Part shown: piece after piece, positions 32,721 through 46,034 of the stretch
Layout of the letters: each line of letters opens with the position of its first letter
How positions within the stretch are numbered: the stretch's first letter is position 1
From: Sipunculus nudus
Lineage: Eukaryota > Annelida > Sipuncula > Golfingiida > Sipunculidae
Reading direction: 5' to 3'
DNA: 64,000 nucleotides
NCBI GenBank assembly: GCA_026874595.1
Contig: CM049312.1
Coordinates: forward strand, 28,019,956-28,083,955
The notes under the pieces: model-generated
Told to the model about the DNA's origin: nothing
Database searches by the model: none
What the model saw: only the letters and a program-made list of their open reading frames with translations
Position numbers and translations under genes: made by a program

Positions 32721-32901
32721 TTTCTTGCATATGAATACCAGAAACTAATATTTATTTCCTCTCATTAGCTCAACGGTGTTTAAATTAGTAAAATTAGTTT
32801 TTGTTGACAAGTATTCCTCTATAACTCTTTTTTTATTTCCGGAAAAAAAATTAGCCACAATCTTGCGACAACTGGTCCATCCCATTGGTGTGATAAGCAG
32901 A

Positions 32902-33058
32902 AGCGTATCCAGAGGCGTATCCCCCCCCCCCCCCCCCCACAAAAACAGTTCAGCCATAATACGCTTTATCAAGCTTTATCATTAGTCCTCTTTGATGGGA
33001 ACCCCCCCCCCCCCTCCTCCCCCCCTTTTTTTTTTCTTAATCCTGGAATCCGCCCCTG
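32902..33058. mobile_element. Remnant of a small DNA transposon
   Basis: The right end AATCCTGGAATCCGCCCCTG (33039-33058) is a terminal motif also found at 62011-62030. The left side near 32900 has GCGTATCCAGAGGCGTATCC. Long C runs fill the interior. Short non-autonomous element, class uncertain. Confidence 0.45.
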
Positions 33059-33410
33059 AAAAGAAATTTATAATTAGCCGTGCTTTGACTGCTGGTTTCC
33101 TTCCCTCGAGGCAGTCAAAGACCAAAAAAGGGTACTTCACTTCCTTCCATCGTATGACAGCTACAGTTTATCAGGGTCATCTTTAAGTCTACACACGACC
33201 CCGCGAATGGCTGTACCATTTCCTGTTCTTTGTAACTATAGTGTTTTTTTTCAATTTCCTGAATCTGTAAAGTAATTGTAGCCTTATAATTTAAATGCTA
33301 GGTTCTTAACGGAAGCTGGAAAACGTATTTTCCGCTATCTATTACAACAAGAATCGGTGAAATTTTCTGTTTTGGCGTACAAGCTTCACCAAGCCTGGAT
33401 CTTATGAAAC

Positions 33411-33776
33411 ATGTCCATCCTACACCTCGATCCTTATTTGTTGGAAGTGAGTGACTTTTCGAATTCCGACAGTCACGTCTTGCAGATCGTTATTCCGAGA
33501 CCGGCTATTGAGGCACTATCTGAATGCGGCTTTCTACGTCACGCCGTTGCATCTGCTAAATCTATACAACATGGGACTTGCGGATCGGTAACGTTTATTG
33601 GTCACGGGTCCTTCGTTGAATTCAATGTCCGGCTGACAGGAAAGCAGGAAGGATTACTGGCACGTCTAGATTTGGGAGCTCGGCTGCTTGGTAAAGGCTG
33701 GAAGATGATCGGCTTTGCTGTGGGGCCTGATAAAGTAGTCACTGAGAAATGGACCAAGGAGGGATTTTTCGGTTAA
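33411..33776 (+). CDS. GW-EKW family small protein, member 5 (121 aa, intact)
   Basis: ATG start at 33411. The N-terminal block is divergent (YLLEVSDFSNSDSHVLQIVI). A middle strand follows (VTFIGHGSFVEFNVRL), then RLLGKGWKMIGFAVGP and TEKWTKEGF (G-W at 96-97, T-E-K-W at 111-114). Compared with member 1 it lacks the charged tail and ends soon after E-K-W. No signal peptide. It is closest to the pseudogene at 37249. The flank upstream is duplicated at 32460. Single open exon; function unknown. Confidence 0.78.
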   Translation: MSILHLDPYLLEVSDFSNSDSHVLQIVIPRPAIEALSECGFLRHAVASAKSIQHGTCGSVTFIGHGSFVEFNVRLTGKQEGLLARLDLGARLLGKGWKMIGFAVGPDKVVTEKWTKEGFFG

Positions 33777-34130
33777 GAATCGGTGAAGGCGCAACTAACG
33801 TTTAAGGCCTCTTCATGTAGCTAACGGTGGACGGGAAACGAAAAAATTGATGTATAAAATAACCAAAATACCACTTGAATCCTCCAAGGAGGCCCACAAC
33901 AGGGCGATAATGGTTAATCTGTTCGGGAAGTTACGACATTTGGAATAAGGTGAAAGTGACAATAAATAGTATGCGCAAATGTGTGACTTAGAACTAATAT
34001 ATCACAAACATTTCATCTTTTGAAAATCAGCAATATTGGAGATCTAACTGGAAATGGCAGAAGAAAGAAAAATAAGAAGAAAAAAATGAAATCAATCGTA
34101 TAGAACGCGGTGGGCCAAAGAAGGCTTTTC

Positions 34131-34164
<34 letters not shown>

Positions 34165-34796
34165 GCGGATATACTCACGCACATATGATAACCAATATAA
34201 AACAAAGACAGGTAACGACTTTATTCACGTGTTGGCACCCTTGCAGTGCATGATGAACTCGTAATACCTGGCGGACAAAGTGATATATGTTATATAATCA
34301 GACGTTAAACAGGTGCAAAATAAATAAAATGGAATGTCATAAGGGAAATGTTACAATATTTAACTTAATATCTGTGAAGGAATTACTAATGTCATGATTG
34401 AGCTACGAACAACTGAGGTGAGGTTTCTTAATCCTAAAAAAATAGTCTATAAAATAAAAGTTTTGTTTGTTATATATGGCTATTAACAAGCAGTCCGTAA
34501 GGATCATCTTTAAATAACAGCACATATACTCACTGAAAATATACAGAATCATTTTGATGCATGTAGTATTTTACTCTATTTTATCATTGTGATCAGCTAT
34601 CTATGATTATTATACCATATAATTTGAAGGTATATATAGAAGTATGTACTCCAAATCTGAAGGGTTGTTCGTTGGGTAGATTATGCTTATCATGCTGTAC
34701 AGATCATTAAATAATATTCAATGGGATATCGGTAACTACCTACAGTATCTTTTGATATTAAGTACAGAACCCCTCCATTTAGAGAAACGGGAATGA

Positions 34797-34798
<2 letters not shown>
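33777..34798. other. Intergenic, AT-rich
   Basis: Nothing supported beyond a short (AT)n near 34135-34163. Confidence 0.5.
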
Positions 34799-35043
<245 letters not shown>

Positions 35044-35317
35044 GCTGGGAGAGAGTCGAGTTAACTATAAATGACATTTATCCGGGACGGATTTAGGGGA
35101 GCGAAGGGGGTGCTCCCCCTTTTCGAAATAAAAGAACCTGGAAAGAGTAAAATATATCGAATGCCGAAAAGAACCCGGATTTGTATTTCAAACATTATTT
35201 TAATCTATCCCGGAATGCGCTGACACAGCAAACTTTCTATCAGACCCTCATCACCCGGCCTGCCTATATGAGTCCCCTCTTTTTTATAAACGTCTGTAGC
35301 TGGCACTGTTCATATAT

Positions 35318-36079
35318 TGTTACAGGTGCTCTTTTTATTGTGTGACACGGGCGTAACTCGTGTTGTGACACCCTCGCCGGGCCGTTTGTTACATTCGCAG
35401 TTTAATCAGTACTGGTTGAACTCTTGTCGTCATGCTGGCTTATGGGCGAGCTCACGTGTACACCATGGTGTAAAGAGGCACGGCGATGTTTTTCTAGATG
35501 ATTCCTGTAACGCGTGTTCAATGTATTGTGTAAAATCTTTTGGACTGTTCAAGAAGTGGATATTCCTGGATTGGGGTGGAGTGTATGTAAAGGGGCTGTG
35601 TTTTAGAGCCGAGAGGGCAGCAGAGAAGATTTCCAGCGGACGCAGAAGCGTGTGTCAGTTTCTGGGACCTTATCCAACGAGTGCGGCAATTATAGCTTTT
35701 CTTTTGGACTTTCTGGATTGTTACAAGAGCTTTACACTGGACTGTCATTCTCCGCGAGTATACATTCAAAGAACTTATCGTTGTGACGGTGGTGGTATTC
35801 AGGGACTGTGCACTCTGTATATTTTACTGTGTGATTGTACTGATTTGTTGTTATACCGCTGTTTTGCTGTTTAATTGTATTGATTTAGTGTATTGTAATG
35901 TTAGGGTTGTTTTAAGAATAAATTATGGTTATTTGTTAACAAAAAAAACTGACTTCTTTATTCATTCCCCGAGACATTTCACGCTGCCTAGTGTTACAGA
36001 ATCTGATTTTTTTTATCTCCATAACAAAATGTTGTGTTCATCTCGCATACATGATCTGTTTATATTAGGTTCCGTAACA
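35318..36079 (+). repeat. Solo LTR of the Gmr1-like family (762 bp)
   Basis: Begins TGTTACAGGTGCTC and ends TTAGGTTCCGTAACA, matching the interrupted LTR at 17023-18758 in opposite orientation. It is flanked by ATAT on both sides, a possible but low-information 4-bp duplication. No internal element sequence adjoins it. The ORF at 35317-35874 is a chance frame through the LTR. Confidence 0.85.
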
Positions 36080-37248
36080 ATATACTTAAACAAATAAAAC
36101 TGAGTGAGATAAACGATATATATATTTTTTTATGTTCGGGTCCATTTGTCTAGTTGATCCTGAAATAATCATGCATACTTGTGATTTACACATATTATCT
36201 GTCTAAATGCTTACGAGAACAAACTTTTTGAGTTGGTTATGTGGATAGTATGACACTATAACTAGTATAAATATATATTTGTGTGTGTAAATTGCTCATT
36301 TGACCAGCAGATCAAATACAGCATCAGAACGCACATAAAAAAGTAGTGTGGTTCATGAATCATGATGCTCAAATTCAGCAATATTCGTAGAACTATATCT
36401 ATCAATCGGCATGTTTCACTGAACAATCAAAATGATCCATCGATCCTCCTAAAATGAACGTGTACATATATTTTTATTAAACAGGACGTTTGAAAAATAT
36501 CCTAACTATAACAAGACCGCCTGCCTATAGAGTTCACGAAAGTGAAACGAAAAAATTCTTACTGGTTATAACTGGCGTGTCTTATAAGACCATGCACTTT
36601 TGGCCAGTCCCACGGATGGTCTTATTCCACAGATTTTACTGTAATTTATACCTCTATATGTCACTTTTTTGTGTGTTTGCATTTAATCCATTTTATTGGT
36701 TCCTCTTTTCACTCAAAGTGCATATCCTGATAACGTTTAAGTACTACTGTAGTAAGCGCAACGTGGCGTAATTTATCAAATATTGGGTCGAGCCACTCCT
36801 TCCAGGGCCGGATACAGGATGTTGGAAGAGGGGGCACGGAGGGGGATTATGGGAGTGGGGACCCACTTCCGGAGTACACAAGCTGTTTGTTTAATTTAGG
36901 CTCTAATGGCGCAATGTGGAGCTACTTTAAAAGGCTCTGTTTTTGCGATTAAGCGCTTATTTTACTATTTCCGGATTTTTTTGTCGAAGAAGGAGGGCGC
37001 CCCCCTTAAATCCGCCCTTTTCTCCGTCAGGAAGCAGATGTTCTATGTCGCTCTCAAAAACCACAGAGACTGAGTATGCGTGTCAGACTCAAAAACATTT
37101 GCCCTTTTTCAGGATTATTTATAAAAAAAAGTCTTTTCCGCGAATCGATAAAGCGAGCCTAAAGACGTTTCCTGCCATTTAACAAAGAAATTCACTCACA
37201 GCAGAGTAGAACCGGAGAAGTTAGTTTGAAGGGACATGCCTGTTAAGC
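36080..37248. other. Intergenic region
   Basis: No supported gene. A transposon-end-like GGGCCGGATACAGGATG lies near 36805. Confidence 0.5.
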
Positions 37249-37552
37249 ATGGGACCTTGCATATTAGAAGTGACTGACTATTCTGATGCAGGCAACAATT
37301 TGCTGCGCATCATATGCTCCAGGGATGCATCAAGGCGAAATCGGGAGCGGATTGGAACGAAGGACCAGTTACCTTAAAAACGCTCGGGTCCGTCCCTGAA
37401 TCCACGCCAAGTTTGATCACAGAGAGGAATGCGTCAGTATTCGTCATGAGCTGAGCGTCCGGCTGGTACAGAACGGATGGAAGATGATAAGCTTTGCTGT
37501 TGGGGCTGATAACAGTGTTATTGAGAAATGGATCAAACAGTCTTCTCCATAA
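37249..37552 (+). pseudogene. GW-EKW family, degenerate member 6
   Basis: The frame from the ATG at 37249 reads an N-terminal block similar to member 5 (MGPCILEVTDYSDAGNNLLR) and stops after 43 codons. The C-terminal block resumes near 37461 (LVQNGWKMISFAVG, then VIEKWIKQSSP) and ends at TAA 37550-37552. The middle is deleted or scrambled. A minus-strand ORF at 37310-37660 overlaps it and is a shadow. Confidence 0.8.
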
Positions 37553-38120
37553 ACAGTAATCTGACGCTTTAACATAACGGAGTAGCATTGTTTGGACATG
37601 CGCCAATATGTGTGCCACTAATATGAAGTTGATTATACGGATCGAAATCGGCTTGTCCACTCAAGAGAGGTAGCTGTAGCTTTCAGTAAACATACAGGTC
37701 CAACGGTCAAAGAGCAACTGTTTATTGATACTATGGAAAAACTGAAAGAATGTGAAGAAAGTCGACTAAAACAGTAATCAGACATCAAACGACGACGAAT
37801 AGAAGGGATAACATTGTAAAAGGCAACCCTTAATTAATATTAATGATACTATAATGATTCATATGATAATGAATATATGGACAATAATGGATACAGGCAT
37901 TTATAATAACCAATATGAACTGGCAATACTGATACAACAGCTGAATTAATGAGATGAGTTGACCTTACCAGCCATGCAATTTCACAAACATAACAGGTGC
38001 ACAGAAACTGTTAACATATACACGAGTTTCATGTAAGCAAATCACAAAATAAATGCGCTCCAGCTATATTTTTTTACCTTAATTAATGTGTACATATAGC
38101 TGGAGGAGGAGGAGGAGGAG

Positions 38121-38155
<35 letters not shown>

Positions 38156-38639
38156 TGGGCAGGAGAGGGGATTTATTAGCATTGCTTGATGAACTGACTA
38201 TCTGTTATACCCGTTTCTTAGCTTTAAAAGTGATTCGTGATAAACATTGACCTCTCATTTTGTCATTATTTAAAATATGAACATTACAATATTATCTATA
38301 CGTTTAAGCAAACCGTTATACATTTTACATTCTATGAGTTATTAGAAATCAAGTTCATGGTTTTATATCAAATCAATTTCATTCTCCTGGAAAAGAGGGG
38401 GTCAACGGAGAGAGGGAAGAGCAGCTTTAAATCTTTCCAATGTAGAAATCTCTTTTGTTAAAATATGTATCAACAGAATTCTGCAAAAAAGTAAAATTAT
38501 TACTAAATCAGTAATTCCTGTGTAGATCATATTAAAAATGTTCCCCGGGTCCCTTTGACTTCGATGCATGATATATAACAAGGATCTGAAAGGGACTTCC
38601 GGTCACATGATCAAGACATGAGAAGAAGTTTATTTCCAG
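37553..38639. other. Intergenic region with a purine tract
   Basis: A GGA/GA purine-rich tract lies at about 38101-38156. No supported gene. Confidence 0.6.
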
Positions 38640-39575
38640 ATTCCCGCAAAACGTAAATTTTCAGACAGAATGTCGTCCAAATATTAATCCAAGCAAGAAG
38701 GTATGTCTCCTCGGGGCAAAGGCAAACAAAAGACAGGCAGCAAAAGCAGATATGGACAGATTTTTGGAGAAAGACTCTCAAGACAGTCAGAGCTGTAGGT
38801 TATGGGAGCCAGTGAATGCCATGTAAAGGACACTCCAATAACTAATGAACAGTTGTAGAAAACCTTGGCGGACCTTATAATGACAACAACGCAAAAAATC
38901 AGTGAACAGATAAGTGGCTTACATTCTGATATTACAAAACAGTTAATATCCTTAACAGCAGGCAAGGAAACTATTAAACAAAATGTCAAATTTATAGAAA
39001 CGGGACTTAATGTCCTTGACTAATAACGTGAGACCGTGCTCGTGAAAACGTGAAAACATGATGACCAAACAAACCGCAGAATTGCATGCGGAGATTATCT
39101 CCATTAGAGAGCAAAAAAAAAAAACTGAGAGAACTGGTATTAGATAGAATTAGAAAACTTATTTCAAAGGAAGTAAATAAACAAGGAATAAAGTATTAAA
39201 GTTATAGCGGAGAAAGAGATAGGAACGGCTGAAAACTGTTTAAATACTGCTGCTGGAATAATTAAAACAAATAAAATTCTTGGAGACGTAGGGGAAGGAG
39301 AAATTCGCAGTAAAATAGAAAATGCACACCGAATCGATGGAAAAGGAGGAACACCTAGACATATACTAGTACGGTTTCACAGCAGACCGGTGAGAAACGA
39401 AGTGCTGAAACATAATCAAGAGTATACAGACCTTATTAAGACAAATCAAATGACGAAAAAATGGTGCACGTACGGTAAGGTAAATGATCAAAAGAAACGT
39501 TCCCCTCCCCATCAGACACAGATATTCAATGACAGTAAGAAGAAGAGTTATATGGATGGACAAGGTTATTTTTAA
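38640..39575 (+). pseudogene. LINE ORF1-like fragment, decayed
   Basis: Near 38704 the text begins SPRGKGKQKTGSKSRYGQ and soon stops. A later part (about 39230-39575) reads IRSKIENAHRIDGKGG and RHILVRFHSRPVRNEVLKH, the AHRI...RHILVRF signature of L1/Tx-type ORF1 proteins (transposase-22-like RNA-binding domain). Several stops interrupt it. No endonuclease or RT follows. Confidence 0.65.
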
Positions 39576-39639
39576 CAAGTCTCATAACTAACCACCAGAA
39601 TAATAAAAAAATTGATACAAAAGCTCAAGTATCTGAATA

Positions 39640-40690
39640 ACTACAACATTGATCACCATGATTCTGTGCATGAATATTGATCATGGATTGTTCCATCAGT
39701 TCCTGCAAACTAGTGGCGCCACCTGTATTTTTTTTTCTAATTTTTACGATTTTTTCTCTATTTTTATACCTTCAAAGAAGCTGTCATCTGTTAACAGGGC
39801 ACAAATCGTAACCACTGGACCTGGAATATTCTAACTTGACATCCAGGGAGGTCCATGAAAAATCTCCTGAAATTAGGTCTCTGTTACCCATATTTTATGA
39901 GCTATGGGTCTCGTAACTAGAATCAGGAATCTTCTAACTTAAGATCAAGAGAGGTCCATTAATGGTCCTTGTAGAAATCTGAAATTAGGTCTCTGTTACC
40001 CATATCCTCCTAAGGGTGTCGTAGGTAACCCCCAAGAATAATTAAAATTTAATACAAAAGCTCCAGTATCTGAATAACTTATGCCAAAATAGCCATTTTC
40101 TTTGGATATATATTGATCATGGAGTGTTTCATCAGTTCATGCAGACAAGTACTACCTTTTTTCTAATTTTTACAATTTTTTTTCTCTTTTTTTATACCTT
40201 CAAAGAAACGGTCATCTGTTAACAGGGCACAAATCGTAACTGCTGGACCTGGAATCTTCCAACTTGACATCAACAGAGGTTCATGAAAAGTCTCTGTGGA
40301 AACCTGAAATTAGGTCTCTGTCACCCATATCCTCTGAGCTATGGGGCACATAAGAACCCTCAGAATAATTAAAATTTGATACAAAAGCTCTAGTATCACC
40401 ATGATTCTGTGCATGAATATTGATCATTGACTGTTCCATCAGTTCCTGCAAACTAGTGGCGCCACCTGTACTTTTTCTAATATTTAACTGAAATTTGGTC
40501 CCTGTTACCCATATTCTCCGAGTTATAGGGCTCGAAATTACCCCCAAGAATAATTATCCTATATAATCAAAAGCTCACTGTAATCAATTCCTAAGGACTA
40601 TTCACAAAATTCATGATTTTTTGCACACTGACAGTCATTTTGCTCATTGACATTCCTTGAATTTAGCTGAGCGTCATGACCTATGGGCCA
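39640..40690. repeat. Repeat block, about three partial copies
   Basis: GATTCTGTGCATGAATATTG with GCGCCACCTGTA, CAGGGCACAAATCGTAAC and CTGAAATTAGGTCTCTGT recur at spacings of about 350-430 bases (for example GATCATGGATTG near 39678, 40124 and 40425). The same family is at 11.44 and 54.06 kb. Low coding capacity. Confidence 0.75.
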
Positions 40691-42374
40691 CTAGTTTATT
40701 AATACTATGGCAACCCATTCCCCGCCAATAAGATGTGCGCATTCGCTGATAATGTCTATATGGATGTATACGTCATGTATGTTCTTCAAACGGGTACAAA
40801 CCTAGACCAGACGATTAATGGAATGTTCGTTTGTTACGTAAGAAGGCCAAACTATCGGTCCAGGATACAATTCCTGTTGATAATTTGCTCGGCTCCATTC
40901 AAACAGACCCGTCCACCTGTTTAAATATGTCTGCAAGTTGTATTGTCAGTTACTGCGGGGCCAATATTTGTCTGCGCGAATATTGGGTTTGTTCAGTTAT
41001 CAATGTCTTGCTAAGAGGGCCACTACATCTACTGATAAAACAGAAGCTTGTTAATTAAATCGCGGGCGACATGATCAGCTATAACCTTCACCCTACAGCT
41101 TTTAATGTATAGGTTCCTTCTGGGAAACTAAGTATACGGAGCCCGATCTGAAGCATGAACAGTCACAGCCATGTGGTGTGTACATTGGCCAATCATGGCA
41201 CACCTTTTATCAAACATACATATGGTGGAGACTGTATTCCCAGAGAAAAATTTCCTCAGAAAAAATCTCAATCCACATGGTAGAGCAAGAGCGAGCAACT
41301 ATGTAACATAAATATACTATACGCAAATTTAGACGTCTCTTTTCCAGTAACAAAAATTGTCCAAAACCAGTCTGTTGTTAATAATATATATTCTCCATTA
41401 AAAATAAGCTGGAGTAATATATATATAGCGCAAAACATATATATTTTCTGTATTAGATTTATTGCATCCCCCTCGTCAGTGATACCCCTAATTATTACAA
41501 CCCACTGAGCAGTGACACTGCTTATCAATGTGATCAATGTCGCCACTGCCCCCTCACAAACGATGAAAGTACATTTATATCAGTTGGATCACAGCTACTA
41601 TATGGAGTTTTGATGTATGTGCATAAATATGACGGAACCAGGTTTTCACAGGTATGATTTCTTCGCTAAGTAGCTAATTTTTATAAATGTAAGCCGAATA
41701 TTAATGGCCGCTGTTCATATTCGTCTTCCTTAATATTTGCTTATTCGTATGATTTGAGGTGTTGCAGTGTCGCAGACATGATATTTGTATTAAATAAACC
41801 ATATTTGTTGAGATTGATAAATGTTCTTACCGAGTGAGTGGGAATATGAATATTCATGAGTAGGTCAGAATATTTAACATTCCGGTGAACGTAGGAAATA
41901 ACCGAACTTTGATGAATTTACCCAGAATTTTGTTTGCCGCTATCAATGAACTAATTCTTTGTGATTTGTGATAGAAATAGTTGTGGTCCAACAATGAACA
42001 TTGCTTTGTAATTTTGGTGCTATGAAGATTTGTTTGTTTAAAACGCCTGTCAGTACGAAAGAATGGCCAAGCTGCTAGAGGAATATTCATGACATATGAG
42101 TCATGAGTAGAAAGCTTTCGTAATCTTTTTAAATACAGGCCAAAAATTTGCGTGCCGATATCTATAGTTACGTTTGCAGGTATTTTTTAAATGAAACTGT
42201 CAACAAAGGTATAATTTTCGGAGATACGCCTGAGTATATATGCCCTATATATTTGATTTGGAATGTTTTCATGGAAAGCGCAGGGAGGGGGGGCCTTTTT
42301 TCAGAATCCCTTTCTTCAGACCCAATTTTCTGCTCCCTAGGTTTTCTTATTAGTCTTTCTGGGTTAGACGACTT

Positions 42375-42428
<54 letters not shown>

Positions 42429-43049
42429 GCGTATGAACCTCGATCAGTCTCTAATTCTAATTATTGATGTACAGTTTATTTCCAATATATAAACATTTCC
42501 CTACATGTATGGAGTATTGACGACCCTGTGTCGAAATAAATGGGCCGAGAAAGTTATAAAGAGCATCAACTGGTTGATATAAGAAAAATGCTTTACATAT
42601 AAAACCATTTTAAAGAACAAATATTTCAAGACGTACATAGAAAGATAAAAGGATTACTCACAAACAAGAAAACGACCATTCACTAGATTGCACTTCCTTT
42701 TTTTCCTATTTTTTGTAGTTTTAGAATCGCTCTTCCACTGATATCCTAAAATATGATATAGTCTTTCAATGTTTCATTTTTGTATCGGAAAGCCGTGTAA
42801 TCGGAATTGTCCCTCAGAAATAAGTGCAGCATTATTAATTTATCACTTTAAGATAAGGCATGGCAGAGCAAACATACACATATTTAAATATATAAATAAG
42901 AGGTACAATGAAAATATATGCGTGCACACAATAATTTATCCCAGCCAGTTGAGCAAACAAAAATGTTTCGTCAGATCCAATGTTCCATGACAAAATCAGT
43001 AAAGTTTAAGCAAGTACCGGTACAAGTCGTTTGCATATTTCATTTCAAT
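40691..43049. other. Intergenic region
   Basis: Holds a stray minisatellite copy near 41470-41540 and an (AT)n at about 42378-42424. No supported gene or splice-bounded exon was found. Confidence 0.5.
42378..42424. repeat. (AT)n microsatellite
   Basis: Uninterrupted AT tract of about 23 units. Confidence 0.95.
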
Positions 43050-43520
43050 TATGTTTCTCCCTTCCAGGGAGACATGTTCTCTCTTCCATCGTCAGTCGTC
43101 GTTGTCTGTAGAATATCTTGTGAACGCGATTACCTTTGAAAGGCCGCATATTTTTTCCATGAAATTTGATATACAAATTGTTTCCACAGACAAGCTTGAA
43201 CATTATTGGGAATACTTTTTTTTTTGTGGTACCCTTAACTTCAGTAAGTTTGCACATTTTGTCCTCAACTTTGACACAGAACTTGTTTCAATAAAGGTCA
43301 TGATTCAGTTTGAAAACTGGTGGATTTGACCACCATTTTCAAGGTCAATTAAGCAGGATTGTAGTTCATTTTCTCTAGGGTTTCTTGAAATCCTGGGAAG
43401 TTTTGCATATTTTCCCCTCAGATTCGACACACAAGCTGTTTCCGTCTAATTCTCGGGAGAGTTTGGGTACTCATGACCTTGAACTTGTTGTTATCGGCGA
43501 AAAATGACAGAATTCTTACT
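43050..43520. repeat. Dispersed repeat remnant
   Basis: The block starting CTTCCATCGTCAGTCGTCGT and continuing TGTGAACGCGATTACCTTTG, with later CATGACCTTGAACTTG, has the look of mollusc dispersed repeats that carry CGTC-rich and TGACCTTGA modules. No coding content. Confidence 0.4.
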
Positions 43521-43710
43521 GAATATAGTTGTAGCTTTGTAAGAGGAAACTGTTTTGCTCTAGAAAATGTTAATGTTTAACCTGACTGCCTGTTAATAAT
43601 TAACCTACCTTGTGTTCTGGCATGACAATTGATCTAGTGACACTTACTAATGTCCAAGGTGGTAGCCAGGATTAACGGATGGGGGGGGGTTATTAGTAGG
43701 CATACCTCAG

Positions 43711-43711
43711 G

Positions 43712-43752
<41 letters not shown>

Positions 43753-43790
43753 TATAAATATATATATATCCGCGCGCGCGCGTGTGTGAG
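43711..43790. repeat. Compound (AT)n-(CG)n-(GT)n tract
   Basis: Alternating AT is followed by CGCGCGCGCGCG and then GTGTGTG, a purine-pyrimidine alternation over about 80 bases. Confidence 0.9.
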
Positions 43791-44514
43791 TGACAGTCGA
43801 AACAAACTTCATTTTTTTGTAAATGTACTTACTTATCTCATGACAAGGTCAGACAGATCATGTTGTAGATAAAAGTTAAGAATAACTTGTATCAACCTGT
43901 TTTGAAGATTACTTACATACTATACAGTTCCTATTAGGTATTCAGTGATTGTAAAGAATGTATAATAATAATACAGGCAGAGTCGTATGGGGCAAGGTCA
44001 TGAGTTCCGCAAACTGCTCTTCTGGGAAAACCCGAGATAGGCATTCACCGTTTAGGTCAAGCAAACATATTCCAAATCTCATTATATAATCATACATAAC
44101 TGCCTATGAAGAAAAAATTTTAAAATAGATCTTACCTAAAATTAACCCAATTCCTGGAGATAGAAAACTTTTTTTCTGTTAATTTTTTTTCACAAAAACA
44201 AACATGAGGTTTTGCATTTATCCAAGAACTATTAACACATCTATGAGCACTGTGAACTCTGCAGTGACATTACTCACAGGAAAATCCCCTGTAAAAAAAA
44301 ATAGATCTCATCAAAAGCTTAGTATTTATGACACTGTCAGTTCCGAATTTTCAGAAAAAAAAACAAATTATAATACTGCTATATAAAAGTAATTTCTAAA
44401 CCTAACCTGTGATGGTTTGCAAGGTATAAGATACTGATGGTGATAAAAAATGAAGGACTGATGTACCTTAATTATTTAGTAACCTGTGTGACGATCTTTA
44501 CGTATCTGGTCATA

Positions 44515-44549
<35 letters not shown>

Positions 44550-45620
44550 CTGAATATTCTATATTTTTACATCATACGAAAAATATAGTGAGAATTGCAA
44601 TCACACTGGTAATATTAATCCCCCTTAAATGTATAAGTTTCAACGCAAAGAAACATATTTAAATCCAGTAACATAGAAAACATATCCAATCATAATGGAG
44701 AGATAACAAAACAATTGCAAACAATTTTCATTAGGTGCGAATCTTAATAAAATATGTACATAAAAACATAACATTTTCATAATTATATCTGTATTGTGAA
44801 AAAAAAGAATAGTATATACTGCTGTGGTGAAAAAAAACATACATTCGTGAAAGCGATACCATAATCCTTTACTCATATACAGTACAATACTTAGCAGTGA
44901 TATAAAGTTGATAACTAGTTTCCACATGATTGCACATGTTTAAATATGGGCAATCTGATTAGCCAAAAGGTGTAAGACTGTAAGTGTAAGACTGAGTGTA
45001 GAAGAGTGAAATGAATTGTTCCAGATGAGAATGCCGACTCAACATTCATTTGCATACCTGGCTAAGAAAAAATATTGATAAGAGTTCCTGATTTGGTTAA
45101 AAGAATGAGTCTTGGAGGATATAAGTAGCACTAACATATCCACTTCGTACACTCACGTGATGGCAGGTACCAAAGGAGATACTGGTATTCAAGAAAATAT
45201 GGTACTTGCATGACATGGGAAGCACCTTTGAATCTGTCTGATTTTAATTAACTTTAAAAATATGTATTAGAATACATGTTATACCATTATGGTGATTTTT
45301 ACATTAATCCTATGATCTTAAAATTTTTGCTATTAAACCTTACTTTTTGAAAATCGTGAACAGGAGTCAGGTGATCGCATCAGAGTTCCTCACATATTGC
45401 TGTTTGCATGTTTGTTTTTAAAAGCTTCCTTTCTCGTAGGTCCAAAATCGATGTAAGTAAACACTTGAGAACTAATAAATTAAGACCACCGCGAATACAT
45501 ACGTTATTACTTATTTTGCGGCATATCACATTGTTCTGGCTAACGGTACGAACGGTACCGATATACATTGTATCAAATCTTAACTCCTTGAATTTTTTTT
45601 CAGATTATCCAGATTTCTGA
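43791..45620. other. Intergenic region
   Basis: A (CT)n tract lies at about 44517-44544. No supported gene was seen; the first bases of a possible family start (MAGTKGDTG near 45160) go nowhere. Confidence 0.5.
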
Positions 45621-46034
45621 TTATCCCCAGCCTGACCAATCGTAAGGATCACCACAACTTTCCTGGTACTGCACCTTCCACCTTTCAACCATGACGTTTT
45701 CAAGATAGCAAGAAAACCCGATAATTTTACCACCTTTCTTGGACAATTCGTCACAGATCTCCTCTCTTGGTGTGATATTGGAACTACTTCCTGACCAGGG
45801 CGTCTCCATTTTGATTTTGATGTAATTCTTGTTAAATCCCCGGATGCTCATTCCATAGAAACCCTTGTACTGCTCTCAGGTCCCTTTCTGTAACATTTTC
45901 TTGTTATCGCGAATCGGTTCCAGAAAACACAGTGTATCTGCAATAGCACTGGCCTTTCCACTGATCTCTAAATAATACCTACAGTCAGTGTGGTAGCTTT
46001 TCACCTCCAAATATGCAGTAGGCAAATCAGACAT
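45621..46034 (-). pseudogene. GW-EKW family, member 7 (one in-frame TGA)
   Basis: On the minus strand the frame starts at the ATG at 46034-46032 (MSDLPTAYLEVKSYHTD) and is 138 codons including stop. It is open except for a single TGA at 45878-45876 between KMLQKGT and EQYKGFYGMSI. The rest reads a full family layout: LEVKSYH, LEISGK, a middle segment (YIKIKME), then PREEICDELSKKGGKIIGF and VMVERWK. W of the G-W pair is replaced by G, and E-K-W is E-R-W. Simplest reading is a young nonsense pseudogene; readthrough or a sequencing error are alternatives. Confidence 0.82.

Noticed and set aside
35317-35874. 185-aa plus-strand ORF
   Set aside because: It lies entirely inside a solo LTR, which is also present (non-coding) at 17.0-18.8 and 56.9-57.7 kb.
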